64,000 bases of DNA from positions 30,720,330-30,784,329 of the forward strand of contig CM067566.1 in NCBI GenBank assembly GCA_034336665.1. Reading direction: 5' to 3'. The notes beneath the pieces are model-generated. The model had not been told where the DNA came from and searched no databases. It saw only the letters and a list, made by a program, of their open reading frames with translations. How positions within the stretch are numbered: the stretch's first letter is position 1; every line of letters starts with the position of its first letter. Shown piece by piece: positions 25,178-39,210 of the stretch. Both the position numbers and the translations under genes were made by a program. This stretch comes from Luscinia megarhynchos. Its lineage: Eukaryota; Chordata; Aves; Passeriformes; Turdidae.

Positions 25178-25318
25178 TGAGACTTTCAAAGACCCCTAGT
25201 CCAACCCCTCCTGCCATGGCCAGGGGCACCTTGCACCAGATCAGGTTGCTTAAAAATCCATCTAACCCTGAACTGAATACCCCAACTATGGAACATACAG
25301 AGCTTCTCTTGGAAACAT
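25178..25318 (-). mobile_element. CR1 LINE 3' fragment, diverged
   Basis: The plus strand carries the inverted CR1 3' region: gtccaacccctcctgccatg, ggccaggggcacc, accagatcaggttgct and a weaker ccatctaaccctgaactgaa block. The terminal octamer is missing or unrecognisable at the low-coordinate end and the element fades near 25318. It is one of the most decayed CR1 copies here. A minus-strand frame across it (25170-25505) is incidental. Confidence 0.8.
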
Positions 25319-28300
25319 GTATAAGACAACATAAAAATCCCCTTATCAAAAGCCAAATCATGGTGAGCCAAATCCCAAGGGGTGCAGTATTAACCTTTAG
25401 AAAGAAAAATAGTGTGCAGTCATTTAACCTCATCCTTTTATATGAGTCATGAACTAAAAGCTTGCTTAGCAATTTTGCCAGTTTATCCACCAACACATTT
25501 TTCAACTCATGAAATTGTCCTCAACAAAAGCATGGTGAGAAATAAAGGAATGGGATTAGTATGGGTGTGGTATCTATCTTCAATACATATTTCTCATTTT
25601 TGGGTGAAGATGTTAAGACTCTTTTTCAATATTTAAATATGAACTATGTGGAGACAGATTGAATATTCACATCAAATGTGACTACATTTTATGACTTAGA
25701 TCCTATTTAGAAATTAACAATAAATTTTAACATTTTGATGACAGAACGTAAGACAGCTTTAACTTTACTTACTCAGGAAAGTTTGTGCAGAGAGAGGGCA
25801 TCATCTCTGGAAAGCAAGGTGGCGTGAAGACTCAGCAATTTTCCCTAACAGTGACTGTGGATTGAGTTTCCAGGTAACAGAAAGATGTAATTTATATCTA
25901 TGCCAAATTCAAATATCTATAACCTACTGCCTCAAGTGAAACTACTGTGTTTGCCTCCAGTTTCCATGATAATTACATCCCATGCAGTGTTCCTCCTATC
26001 TTAGAACAACCCTCTCACAAAATACTCTTTTTTGCCTGCTCCCTCCAAGTCAGCTCCTAAGTGCACTACCTGCCTGATTAAGCACAGGAAAGTGAAACAG
26101 ATTCTGAACTTTGAAACTCTTCATCTTATTTTTATGGTACAGCTCTTGGCATTTTAACTAGTCTTAGACTGCCAGTTGCATAGGATAGCAACACAAAAAG
26201 ATACTTGGCTTAGTTAAACACTTATTTCTTCAGTGATATATTGCATTCCAGTTCACATACTTAAATTAAAATCTGTATTAGCAAAGTTCTGGCATAAAAA
26301 TAGTTTCCTTCTTCTTGCAATAACACTTCTTGGTGTATCTTAATGATCATTTTTAACATTCAGAATTACAACTGTGCCTTTACTGTTACTCACATTTAGC
26401 ATCTTTGCTGTATTATCTTACATTATTTAATAACTTTTTTCCCTAATATCAATATCAGTTGTTTCCAGGGTTAAAAATGCAACATGTTTTGCCATATTTC
26501 TTACATTCTGAATATTAAGGCATACATTATTCCATTCCATTAATGTTTTTTTAAGGTCAGGATTTGGATCATTGCTACTGGTGTTTAGTAATCTCAATGT
26601 TTATTTCCTTACAAATCTTCATTTAAAATTTGAGTCTGCTCAACTTTAATCTTTTATGCCTGTTATATTAGATATATTACATCTAGACTTTTATATCACT
26701 ACCATTACAAGACTTCTTAACATATGTATGCTATATTCACTTTTATTATTATTAGAAATAATAAATTCCTCAACTAAAAACTGTTGTCTGAAACAGATCT
26801 AAAATCAAGTGACTTAACTTTCTTCTTGCAATTGTTTTCCTTCACTGTAAGTAAAATATAAACAATAAGCTTATCTCAAAAATACACGGTTAATTAACTG
26901 ATTTGCTAAATCATAGTTTTCTAATGCTAGCCTTTTTGCCTTATCCTTCTTATTCACTGTTCATGATGTCAGTCAGCTCTGAAGTATTCTTTTCTTGTTT
27001 ATTCATTTTATGATACCGTTCTTAATCCCATTATTCTTAGCAAAATCTAGTACCTCAACATCTAGCTGACACTATTTCTCCACTCAACCTCCTATTATAG
27101 TTCTTTCATCTTTTTTTTCCCCCTGTACCTATTTTTCTGAGCCATCTGCTTTCTCCTTTTCTAGGCCTCCGGTGTACTAGTCCTACAGAATGCAGATGGC
27201 TCATTTTGTCTGCTGTCACTATTTTTAAGATAAAATACTCTTAAAAATACCTGCCTGAGTGTGGGGTATGTTGATCTGATGAGATATGAAAAGATGGTGG
27301 CAGAGTGAATGTTTAGGAGGAGCTGAGAGGATGCTGCAGAAGTCCTGAGCCTTGTGCCCACTCCCACATGGGAGAAGGGATTTTATTGAGTCTCCATTCT
27401 CTCCTCCTAAGTAATGCAGTGTCTGCCAGAATGCTCTGTGCTTCTTTTTATCTGAAGCTTCAACACTCTCCATGCCTGTCCCATTATCACAGAAGTAGTG
27501 TCTATCATCAAGGACAAGGAATTCTCTTTAGGAGATACAAAAGCTACATGGATCTTTTCTTATCCTACCATCTCACTGGTCTCAGAAAAAAACACTAAAC
27601 TTAGGACTTCATCTACTGGATAGCACATTTCATTTAAGGTTGCAGTTCCACAACTTTATTTTTTGCGGGGGGGAGCAATAGAAAAGAACAAGATCATCTA
27701 TCTCCTAAATATAAGGTGACATAGGATGCTACAAGGGACATATGCTTCAGCAATTCTTGCAGGATGTGCTTTGCATTATGCTAAATGAGAACCACTCAGA
27801 CATATAAATTGCAGGTGCTGTCAATAACTTCATTAAATTACTATAACATTTCCCACACATTTTCCAGGAGATTTTTTTCCTATATCCAGGGCAGTAAACT
27901 TTAACTCTTTGTGACATTCTCCAAACATAAACAGAAAAAAACCCCAACAACAGGCCCCAAATAGCACTTTATTATTTAGCTATGGATTGTTTCCAATTTG
28001 GAGAAAAAATTTTAAATATTGCAATAGTTTCTTCTGATTTCAATATTACTATCTATACTTAATATTAGCATTCATGCTCTAATGTTAATACAAAAGGCTA
28101 AATTTTGATGTTTCTACAGCAAGCAGTCCAACACTACTCTGATATTTTGTGGTTTTTCAGTCAAAAACTACCCAAATATAATGCTGTTGAGTGTTAAAAA
28201 TATTAACCTAGACCATTATTGCTAACATTTATGGTACTATACTCTTTGGACTTTCTTGCATTTCAGTGTTGGACTGAAAACCAATGTAACTAGAACAGAT

Positions 28301-31300
28301 TTAATCCATTGTCTTTCAAATTCAAAGCAATTTTATTTTTAATAAATAAACCAATTTTTCAGTTGATGACAAGAGACGTTAAGTAAAGACCATTCAGATT
28401 TGTTAAGAATCAGTTTTGTGTTCTGTTTAGACTCTCATCTTGATCACTCTTAGAATAAAAATTAGGAGACAAAATTATATTGAACTATTTTCATTGATAA
28501 TCAATAAGTATACTTCAAGTTGTAAACATACTGAAAAATACTGCAGTTTTTAAAATCTGTTTAATTACACAAATTCAAATAGAAAAGAAGCAGTTCTTGA
28601 ATTTTATGCATAGTTATATAGTTTTTTTTTAGATAATACCTTTCAAAATACATTTTTCTCCTGCATTTATAGAAGAAAAATTATCTAGTGAATAGTTTGC
28701 TTGAAAGGAAAGAGAGCAACAGGTTCTCATATAAAACTAAAGTTCTGGAAACTGTGATGAAGGAATTTCAAGTTTTAAATAGAAGTTAACCAACAATTCG
28801 CACACACAAAAAAAAACCCCCAAACTGCCTGTTCCTTGAAGAAGAGAGTAACAATACCTATTCATGAGACTAATCTGCCAAGGAGCTTATAAAATCTGAC
28901 AACTATACGAAAGGAATGAGAGGATAATTTTCAGAACCTGACAGTTATTACTGCTCTTGTTAGCAATGTAATGTGCCTGTAGGTTAAGGTGCTGGCAGAC
29001 CTTCCTCTGTAACTAGGCTATAAAACAGAAGAAAAATGATGCTTTATTTAAGAAAAATGTAAATAAGAGTTTTATATCACTGACTTTGGGAAGACTTTCA
29101 TTATTCAGATGTTATTAGCTACAGTGCCTTGATACACTGCAGTACCTCTAACTATTAGAGAGGTTAATGTGATGTTATACTGATTTTCTTGCTAGAGCAT
29201 TTATTTTAGACACTATGAACATATCCAGAAATAATAGAGATGATGCAAGCTGGTTGGAATAAGATTTTATATAGATTTTATACATTTTTTTACAAGCAGC
29301 CCTTCCAAAGTTTACCCATATATGCCCAAAATGTTTCAAATTTCCTGGTTTTGTAAGTCTCTAATTTTTTGGGAATTGTTTGGGGTTTTAAAATTATTTT
29401 TTATCAGTGAAGGATAAGCCTTTATGTGCATAAATATTAGAATTTATAATTTTAAATGTCCCTCATTAATTTCAAAGTTTCCAATAGCTCTCATGTTAAC
29501 ATCCTCAAACTCAAGTACAATTCACCCTATACATGTCATTGTGAGTTTAATGTATGTTTTTGTCATGTGCTTTTGTTAGTCATGTACCTTGTTTTAATGA
29601 GCAGATTTTGTGATACTAAAGTATTTCTGCCTTCATCTATCTAGATCTGGAAAAAAAAAAATCTACAGATAACTTTCTGCATTTTCACAAAAAAAAATTT
29701 TCCTTTTATTTATATAAAGTGTTGTGCTGGTCCTACTGGAAAAGAGAAGAGGGAATACCAACATAGCCTCACATAGAACCTGTGGGAACTGCACTCTTTC
29801 TGAAGTAGGAAGTGGGTTCAGAGGAAAGGATCCTATAATGCTTGAAAATATAACAGAAGAGACAAGAAAATGAAAGGTTTGTAAGGAGAGGCATCTAGGA
29901 GCAAAAATAAGCTTTTGCTTCTTTTTTCTTTAAGGTATTATTCTCAGTCACCTTGACTCCTCTTTCCCTACTCTCCTTTCTCCCCTCTCTTCCTGCCTCC
30001 CTCCAATTCCTCTCCAAAGCAAAGCACAATTGGGCTTTATCAGGAGTCAAACCTCAGCAAAGTCATTCTTATGACTCAATAGCCTTTGGTGTACTCATGG
30101 TGGTGACTGAGGCACAGAAAGTGTGCTCAACTCCATATTCAAAAGCTCTCAGAAACCAGAACTGATTTTCTTAGGACAGAACTGTGGGCTGTGTAGGTTT
30201 GGTGGAGGTTAGGAGAGCAACGTGAGTAAGTCTAATTCCAGCTAAGTCATTGTCAATAACAAAGTAGAAAAATAATGGAAAAAACCACAAGGTCAGAAGC
30301 TTTGGTTTCCCTGCAGTGACTGTTCATGTTTTTACTTCAGCAACCTCTTTTCCTGTTGAGAAAATTACTATGTATTCCAGAAATGTGCACACATTATCTA
30401 ATACTGCAGTATAAAAGATTTAGTTGATAACTAGTGCACCATTTTCTTTCCAGTCTTCCCTTTCACTTCACACCAGGTTTTTTAGGCTCTATTAACAGCA
30501 TGAAAAAGAAATAATTACTGTAGTACGAAGTATCCCCTTTTCCCTTGAAGCTCCAAGGCAGCTGAAGGTACAAAGCCCCCTTACAGAAAAAATCCAAAGT
30601 GATTCTAGTCAATCAGCAGTTTCCCAGTTGCTCTCATTTTGTTTCTGTGGATTGTAAAGATATCAGCATGGAAGATAAAAATAATTTTGGAAATAAGTAT
30701 GTTGTGAGCAATTAAATTAGTATTACTTACTGAGCTTTAAATTAAGAACTTTCTTAAGTCAGTCTCCATTTAGCATTTCATCAGGTTGAAGTTGCTTGTT
30801 TTTAAGTTCATATGTGAAGATTTCCCAATATTAATTGTTCTGTATATAAAATCATTTTGACACTAAAATAAGTTGTTGGCCTTACTGCAAAACATCTTGT
30901 CTGAGAACACAGAAAACTGCCATGGTCTTTTTGGCATGAACTGGATGATTTCACCCAGTATGCAAGAGAACAATCCACACAGAGAGTCAAGGTATTTGGT
31001 TTACAAGGCTAGCACGACGATTATCTGAACTTCACTACTTCTATTTTAGCAAACAAAGTCATTAATGTTCATTGGCTATAACTTACTTAGTTCTCTCATT
31101 AATTAGTATTCTGTTGGCAAATTATTCTCTCTCACTTCTTATGCCAACTAGCCCACACGCCCAGTTTCTCCTTTTGAGTAACCTAGACTGATGAATTGGC
31201 TTTGTTTGTGCCTTGTATTCTGGCTTTACTTTGGTTATTTTGCCATGTCCTTGATTATTTGGTTCAGCATTCCATTATGTCTCTGTTCATTTGATATATA

Positions 31301-33090
31301 ATCTCAAGTTTCTTTTTTTTCTATTCTTTATAGATGCAGCTACTGAGGCTTATTAAAGCTGCAATTACTGAGACATGCTAAACATAATTTATCTATTTGG
31401 AAACTGCACATCAGTCTTATACAACTCACAAAGTACAACATTTTAAATTTTTGTATCAAAGTGTTCACAAAATTAAGAAAAATAAGCACTTCTGGTATTT
31501 ACAGAAAAGAGGAAAATGAGAAGAAGAAAGAAGTCAATGTCAGTTTTCAATTTTTAGAGTTCTGTAATTGCTACAATTTTTCTTCTCAACGGTAGTGAAA
31601 TTCATGCTCAGCAAAAGCTAGACATTCAATTAAGCTTTAATTGATTCAATTTTGCCTCTGAATATGATGCATGAACTCTTGGGAAATCATATGTGTTCTA
31701 TAGAAATCTTTTGAGTCATAGAATTGCACAATTTTGTTTTAAAAAATATTTGACATTTACATCTTCTGGAAATCAGTGTAAATCTGGAAAATGCTTGCTT
31801 TTTCTTCGTTGAAAAACATTTTAAAAATGGTGTCAGCACTTTATAGATACCAATATTCTGTTGATATCTGTTGAATGCATTTCAGACAATATTTTAAAAA
31901 GACTATATTCTCAAAATATTCTTCATGGATCTTTTTTTCTTATACTTTTGAATGTAGGGTCTTGCTTCAGAAATGAATGTAACACACAATAATGGCAAAA
32001 CAGAATGGTTGTTTTCTGGCTATTCTCAAGTGTCTCCCAGCCCAGCTCTTAGCACTACACACACACAAGTTTGTTATATAACAAGCACAGCTGTTTTCTC
32101 ACTGCCTAAAGACTCAGCTCATCTATTCCAGTGCCCAAAGATTCCCATTCTCCCTCTGCCAGCCAAGCTCATGAAATTTCATACTTGCATTTTCTGTGTC
32201 AGGGCAAGTGAGCTGTACTGTGGTCTATTGTAGTTATCCTATCATCAAGGTAGGTTAAGGTGACAATTTTAGTCAACAAGGAAAGTAAAAACATGACTTT
32301 TGCTACTATGTTGCTACTTTGCTATGTCTGGGATGCTGGCTAATAAGGGAAAAATTAAGTTACAATTTTCTAATTCAATTATCTATGTTGCACACTTTTT
32401 GCTATAAAATCCTAACAAAATGATTAATGTTTTCTTTGTCTAAATTGTGTCATGGAATTTATAAACTTATTCTGGTTAATATATTAAGCTATATTTATCT
32501 ATTTGATATATTTTCTAACTATGGCACCATAATATGATTAAGAAATGGTTGCTTGAGAGTTTTCATATTATGCTTGTGAATACTAGTCTTCTGCAAAGTT
32601 ATATTAAATAACTGCTTTGCTGTCAACAATGTGATAATTATAGCACACTCTCACACTTTTTTTTCTTTCATAAATAACTCCAGCCAAACCAGGCAGGAAA
32701 AATCTTTGCAAGGTAACAAATAGCATAGAATTTACATGTGGATATCTGAAGAAAGTGCAAAGTAATGCTTCATTTCTCTTTAAAAGGAGTTGACTCTGTC
32801 TACATTTAGAGCCCAATCTTTTAGTTCCCTAAGTGCTTTTTGGGATTCCTGAGCCTGAGGATGTCCAACATGTCTATGACTACTTAACAAGTTGTGAAGA
32901 GAAGATTGGTTTTGTATCTCTCCCCACATGTAAGGTGACAGCAAAAATTACTGGGTTTCACCATGTGTTTAACAATGTAAAAGCAGTTGTATACAGATAC
33001 AGACAATATCTCTCAAAAATAAGTACATTTACATAGTGGAAATAAAATTTCAGTTTAAGTTACTACAGCTTCCTGATGCAACACCAACCA

Positions 33091-33170
33091 TAACAAAAAA
33101 AGAAGACACAAAGAAAAAAACAAAAAACCCTCAAAACCCACCAAAACCTACCAAACTCCCCAACAAAATC
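33091..33170. repeat. A/C-rich low-complexity tract
   Basis: The plus strand is nearly free of G and T for about 80 bases, moving from A-rich to a run of caaaaccc-like units. It is similar in character to the tract at 1241-1356. Confidence 0.75.
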
Positions 33171-33344
33171 CACATTTCAGCATCAAAAGAGCAGAGAAAC
33201 TTTCTATTATGAGTAAAATTGACATCCAGAAATTATCAATGCATACTTGAACACATACTAAAATTATTTGTATGTTTCTTAAAATTGATTCTTGGGCTGC
33301 TCAAGGTTTGTATACTGTTTTCCTAGCTAGGTTTTATTTTAACT

Positions 33345-33363
33345 ATCAATCTAATTGATTGAT
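33345..33363. promoter_or_regulatory. Inverted repeat of ATCAATC half-sites
   Basis: atcaatc at 33345-33351 and its exact reverse complement gattgat at 33357-33363 are separated by 5 bases, and the sequence continues as a tgatca palindrome. TGATTGAT resembles PBX/HOX composite sites. Whether it binds anything is unknown. Confidence 0.2.
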
Positions 33364-36300
33364 CAGACAACAACTAAATGTCTGTGAATCAGTTATGCAT
33401 GTGGTTTACCTGAGAATATGTATGTTGAACCTCAGTGATAAAATATATGAATTTTTTTGACTATTATTAATTTTTTACCTGTACAGCATGATAGAAAAGA
33501 TCAGTAGATAATATTTTGCAATTAAAATGGGAGAGAAGAATAATTTCTATCATTCTATTTTATATTATTCTATCCATTCGACAAATCAGAGTGCTGATAA
33601 ATAAAACATTTTTTCTTTATGTCTGAGGAAATATTAGTTCAAATCTGAAAACATAACAGAAGGATAATTTTTATCTCCCAAATTAATCTTTCAGCAGTCT
33701 TTATTCTGTATTTTACAGAAAATAAATATCTCAACAAGCAGGTAAATTAAATTATGTTTGGGGGTTTATATATCTTGTATGATACATTATTTTGTTGTGG
33801 AGCAATTATTTCTGTCATCCTCTCTAACAGCTGTAAAGTTTGTTCAAGCTGATTTGTATAGCCCCGTGTTAATAATTTTGGGTTTTTTATGCTCATCATC
33901 TATGGTTTAATCTCAGTGGCCTTATCCATGAAGCTGAAGGAATAAATTTTCTTTAAAAAATACTGTACCATATAAGCAGAAATAATCTGACTTCATCATC
34001 CTTTCACTGTTCAAAGCTGTAATTTAAATACTGATGTGGACCATTGCTTTAACCACTGTAACACAAAAGGAGTTTCTTAATGCATACAATATTAGTTTGA
34101 TTGTCCATTTAAACACTGAAGAAAATCTGTATTTCCTTTTAGACTGTTAATTTACTGGAAACTTTTTTTGTGGCTGTAGAATGTTCAACTGAAATGTTTA
34201 AATACCACTATTTGCTGAAGGGAATTACTTTGAAGAATGATGCTGATCCCAACAAGAGCAGATGTCTATTTCTATGCTCCAAAAACCTCAACTAAAATTC
34301 ACTTCCAGTGATGAATACATCTAATCAGCTGCTTGCAAATAGTAAAAGGACCAAGAATTTTTCACAGCAAAAAAGATCCCAATAACATGTGAAGTGGTGA
34401 TAAAAATTATAAGGTACTAACAAATCACAGACTTTGAAAGACAAAGTTCTCAGTTTTATCCAGATTAATATTTCAGACAGCTTTTCTTTTACTCTTCTTG
34501 CACATGAAGATAGTTTGTTAATTAACTACCAATTAATTGAAAAGAGTAATAAAAAATATATACATTTCATTTGATGGTTTATTGACCCTGGTTAACTCGA
34601 CATAGCCTTTTCAATTCAAGGTTTTGACAGAAATAATTCTTAAACTTCAAGTCCAAATCCAAGGAAACAGTTCAGCAAATATTTTTTAAATTATTTCTTG
34701 GTTTTTTTCAGTCCTGCAAAAATTTTTTACTAGATTTATGGCTTTTTCCCAACACTGTAAGCCAATTTTTGGAAATTTCTATGATCCAGTGGGCCATGAT
34801 TTAAACATCAGAATTGCCTATCAATTATTTTGCATCACCTGGACAAAGACTGTCCAGCAGTCAAGACTGCCACTGTTGGACCCATGGGAAAAGGAGATAC
34901 TCAGTATTAACAAAAATAATTTAGTTTGTATTAAACACTTTTATTCCCTTTTATTTGTATGTCAATAGGCTTAATTCTGCATCTTTTCCTTACACTTATA
35001 CCAGGGCCCTGAGCTCATTCCCCTCCTGGAGGTTTAGTGCATGGCTTCAAGCATTATCATTACCCTTTTCATCTTTGGATGAAACAAATACAAACAGCTT
35101 GCTGACAGATTTTAAAAATAACAAGTCAGATTAATTAAAATATCTGTAATCTAACTCCTTTCTGTTACTCATAACAAATAGCTTACCTTTACAATTTTAG
35201 TTCAGTTGTAACAAAAGAACTTTTTTAAGTATTTCCCAGCAATAACACAAAATGAAAACACTGTTCCTTTTTGCTTCTGTTGAGTGCAAACAGGAAACTT
35301 CCTCACTGCAATTGAAAGTCTTGGCTTTAACTTAGTCAATTATTTTTGAAATATCTCTTAGAGCAAGAATCACATCTCACTTCCTCAGTGAGCCACAAAA
35401 GCAATTAACCTTGCAAAAAACTGTGCCCTTCTAAATCTGCTTGAAACATCAACCACATTCTCTGCTTTGAAGTACCAGAGTTATTAAAAGCATTCCAGAG
35501 TCTTCAAACAAGGAAGCCTCCAGTCTGCTAGGTGGCATTTTCTGCTTTTCGCCTGAGATTTATGCAATCTCCCTGAATTCCACTTGCATTCCAAGATGCA
35601 GAAAACAGCTCAGGTATAATTTCCAAATCAACTCTCTCTTCAGCATTGCTGACCCTGCATTCATCATGTATTTTTGGTCATTCTGGGGCATAACTTCTCC
35701 TATGATGCCCGAGAGACCTCTCCTCTCTTACACAAACTCACAATCATATTTGTCAAAGTTCTGATAATGTCATGAAATTATCACTGCTGCCTTTCTTCTG
35801 TCCTCATGCTACACCACCAAGTGCTCTCAGACCTTTGCAGAATGAACTGGTGGTTTGTCTCCTGTGATTCCAGTTGGCTTATAAAAATTAAATAAATCAG
35901 AGACGCTTCTGTGCAGTGTGACAGTTACAAAGGCTCAACTGCTTCTTAGCAGGGTCTTGCCCTCAAAGCAAGACATCAGGGAACTACACCAGCAGAAACT
36001 TTGTCCCAACCACTGTCCTGCTATTTTCTGTGATGTAGCACACAAATCAGTGCAGCTGATGAGGGAAATCTTATGTTTCTGAGGAAAATTAAGTGATGAC
36101 AGAAAGCCAGGTGTGATGGGAGACCAGTGTGACAAAAGGACAGGGAAAGTTGCCCTGGCAGATGACACTGGCATATTTTCATTAATTTACCCTTTTGAAG
36201 AAATAATATCTTGTTCTCAATTACTCTTCTTTGTTTCTTCTTCTCTGCCATTTTAATTTTAAAAAGTTGCAGGACAACTGCCTCAAAAGAAAAATAAAAA

Positions 36301-36604
36301 CTGAGTGGTGAAATTTTTTATTGCATGTTCAAACTGATTCCTAATAAACACCTTACTTGAAAGTGGAATAAACTGCCCCTCAGGAAGAAGAGTCTACCTG
36401 TTAAGAATCAGATTAAATCCTTTAAGAGAATAAATGTTCAGCAGTTGGAGCAGCAATTTGACCCATCTGCCTTCCCCAGCGATGTTTCTCTTCCCCTGTA
36501 CACATAGACCTGACAGATTATTTTTTAATGCGTTATCTCCTGGGCTGTAAGATTTCCAGCAACTGCAATCACATGAAAATTAGAGATCCTGTCCCCAACC
36601 TGTG

Positions 36605-36641
36605 GTTTTCTTTCTTTTCTTTCTTTTTTTTTTTTTTTCTT
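36605..36641. repeat. Pyrimidine tract, (CTTT)n grading into poly-T
   Basis: ttttcttt-type units followed by a T run of about 14, then cttatgcag. It looks superficially like a polypyrimidine tract before a splice acceptor AG, but no plausible exon follows. Confidence 0.85.
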
Positions 36642-38394
36642 ATGCAGGATTTGGACCATCAAACCCTCTTTTTTCAACAATTTAGTTTTGAAAATATTTC
36701 AGAACGTGAAATGCTTTCACCTGCTCCAGTTATTTTTTCTCTGTCAGTTTGTGCTATACCTGCATAAGGGTTTGCAGCCCATTCTGCAAAACATCTTCCA
36801 AGTAATACTTGAATGAAATTTTTCAAACTTTTTTTTTTAATAAGTAAGAGGAGTGGCTGCAGTATGCATGTGTATCAAGAATTCTTGCTGTGGTAACTCT
36901 TTCTGAGAAACACAGAGCTAAGAGGAAGTCCTGGAGCCATTTTTTCAGGAGAAAGAAGAAATTCAACAGAATATATTGCAAAGTGTAAAAAATTATAGGA
37001 GAAATTACTGTAAACAGTCTTGAACCCTTCAAATCAACTTTTCACTTAAGATTAATATAATACTAGTGGTAGGGACCTTGTCTGTTCAGAGGTTGAGAGT
37101 TCCTCAGGTGAAAGTTGGAGTATCACCCTAATTGCACTTGCAGAAAACACCTATCTTCCAAATGAATCTTGAGAATGCTGGTAAAGCCCTTCTATGAGAA
37201 GCATTTAGTTTCTCCTGGCATTTTTTAGTCCTCTGCCCTTTGTCTCAGCCTAGATCTAGGGTTCACTTTCAAAGAAAAATAAAATTGTGACCCATAGTAT
37301 GAGTGTGTCTGAAGAGAACTAGGCAAAAGAAACCAACTTTTAACTAAGTTAAAATTTCTCCCTGGAGAATTTTTTTCTTTTTAGTCAATGGAAGGACTGA
37401 CTTGTGCAAGTGACTGCCTAAAATTAAGGCGGGACAAACAAAAAATCTAGAATTTCAACTGGAAAAGGCTGGATAAAGACTGCCAAGGTATTGGTGAAAG
37501 AAAACATGGCACACATGTGGAGTTTGGAATCCATTAGTTAGTGCAATTTGTCTTTTAACAGTTGAATAGTCTAAACTGTTTAGCTAATACCTCATTAATA
37601 GTGAAGCTAAGTCTTGAACATAATTTTCTAATATCTGTCTCTTTTCTCTGTCATCCATTCAGAGTCCTGCTGGCTTCAAATGCTGTCAGTTACAATCCCC
37701 CTCAAGAAGACTCAGGGACAGGGAGAGAGCAACATCTTTCCACTTATCCTTTTGCATTGCAGCAATCACAAATCACATTCAAGATGAAGGCTGCTGCCTT
37801 TCATTTTCTTTAGGGAAAGAAAAACAACCCACAGACAGTTCTAATATGATCACTCTGACTGTTTCCCACAACATTAATCTAACTTGCCAAAATGTGGAGA
37901 CATATTAAACATTTTGTTGGTTTCCTCTTATCTTTCCCATTAAGATTATCTCTGCAAAATCGACTGTATTGATCACTCAGTACACATAAGCACCATAAAT
38001 ACAAGACTAGCATAAGAATTTATTGCAGCAGAAAGAGAGAAATTCAACTTTTGTAAGGCTGTTTCCAAGAGTGGCTTTGTACAAAATTATGCTTCAGGTC
38101 AATGATCTTTCCTTGTATTCATATATTTCATCATTTCTCATGTTCACTGTAAGAACTGGTATCTAAGAAATCTCATGGGAAGACAGATTTGAGAAATATC
38201 ATACAATTGTGCTGAGCCCTTTGTCTTAAGCACAACTATGTTCCTTGATAAACATACTGTATGAAACATACTTCACTAGTTCCATGCCTCAGGACACAAA
38301 ATCACCCTGAGTGCTCTTACTCTGGGAGACTTTATGAAAATAATCATATATAATGTTTTGTTGTGTGTTCTGAAAACATCCCAACAGCTTGCAT

Positions 38395-39210
38395 TGTGTT
38401 TGTGTGGCAAAGTTTTGGTAGTGGGATGCTACAGGGATGTATTATGGGAGAAGATGCCAGAGTTGCCCCTGTATATAACACAGAGAGTTCTAGACAGCTA
38501 CAGCATGGACTTGCTTCTGGCCAGGGCAAGTCCATCAGAAGCAATGGTAGTGCCTCAGCAATAAGATATTTAATAAGAATTTAAAACCACTGAGTAGCAG
38601 CAGCTGAGAGAAAGGAGTGAGAACATGTGAGAGCAACAGCTCTGCAGACATCAAGGTCAGTGCAGAAGTGGGGTGGAGGAGGTGCTCCAGATGCTGGAGC
38701 TGAGATTCCTGTGCTGGAGCTGAGATTCCTATGCTGGAGCTGAGATTCCTGTGCAGCCTGAGATGAAGACCATGGTGAGGCAGGCTGTGCCACTGCAGCC
38801 CACTGAATTCCATGATGGATCAGGTATCCACAGGAGCAGTAAGTTCCTTAAAGACTAAATGTGGTGGAAAGGACCCATGAAGAAAGTTCATGAAGAAATG
38901 AGGGCCATTGGCAGGAGTCACTTTGGAGAAGTTAATGAAGAATGGGGGCAGGGGAAGATCATGAGCAGGAGGAAATGGCAGAGACACAGATTTACAAAAT
39001 GACCACACTTCCAATTTCCCATCCCCTTGTGCCTTTGGATCAGGGGAGGAGATAGAGAAATTGTGAGTGAAGTTGAGCCCAGGAAGAAGAGAGGGGTGGG
39101 AAGCAGGAGAGTTTAGATTAATTCTTATTTCTTATTATCCTGCTCTGATTTTGATTGGCCATAAACTAAATTAAGATTTGCATCACCTCAACCTTGAGAA
39201 CGGTATTAAT
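38395..39210 (+). mobile_element. Solo ERV LTR, avian family, 3' end uncertain
   Basis: This segment matches my recollection of a common avian endogenous-retrovirus LTR. The order of landmarks is a tgtg...tgtggcaaagttttggtag start, an agcagcagctgagaga block, gtgagaacatgtgagagcaac, the ctctgcagacatcaaggtcag block, gatgaagaccatggtgagg, the gaagttgagcccaggaagaag block, and a final ctgctctgattttgattgg. A 20-bp tandem repeat lies inside it. It is richer in G and C than its surroundings. No gag, pol or env sequence lies on either side, so it is a solo LTR or a fragment. ttgcat occurs just before the start (38389-38394) and again at 39178-39183, but the second copy lies within what looks like LTR sequence, so it is not a secure target duplication. 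I could not assign the Repbase family name. Confidence 0.65.
38691..38750 (+). repeat. 20-bp tandem repeat, 3 copies, inside ERV LTR
   Basis: Three head-to-tail copies of a 20-bp unit of the form (a/g)tgctggagctgagattcct, differing only at the first base, which alternates a, g, a. A fourth copy starts (gtgc) and diverges at once. Near-identity within an otherwise worn LTR suggests recent expansion or correction of the array. Confidence 0.95.

Larger units (their letters stand above)
25319..38394. other. Long unique AT-rich stretch, no recognised mobile element
   Basis: About 13 kb, the longest part of the window in which I recognise no CR1, LTR or SINE. It contains only short open frames, an A/C-rich patch (33091-33170) and a pyrimidine tract (36605-36641). 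An inverted repeat of homeodomain-like half-sites occurs at 33345-33363. The low density of insertions could mean constraint or simply low local turnover; sequence from one genome cannot tell these apart. Confidence 0.5.

Noticed and set aside
31715..31730. tcatagaat as a CR1 end
   Set aside because: No CR1 body follows on either side.
36605..36660. Polypyrimidine tract plus AG as a splice acceptor
   Set aside because: The tract is a simple CTTT/T repeat and no plausible exon with a donor site follows.
38535..38813. Minus-strand frames rich in Ser, Leu and His with a SIGISAP-like repeat
   Set aside because: They are translations of the antisense strand of the 20-bp tandem repeat in the ERV LTR, not a gene.
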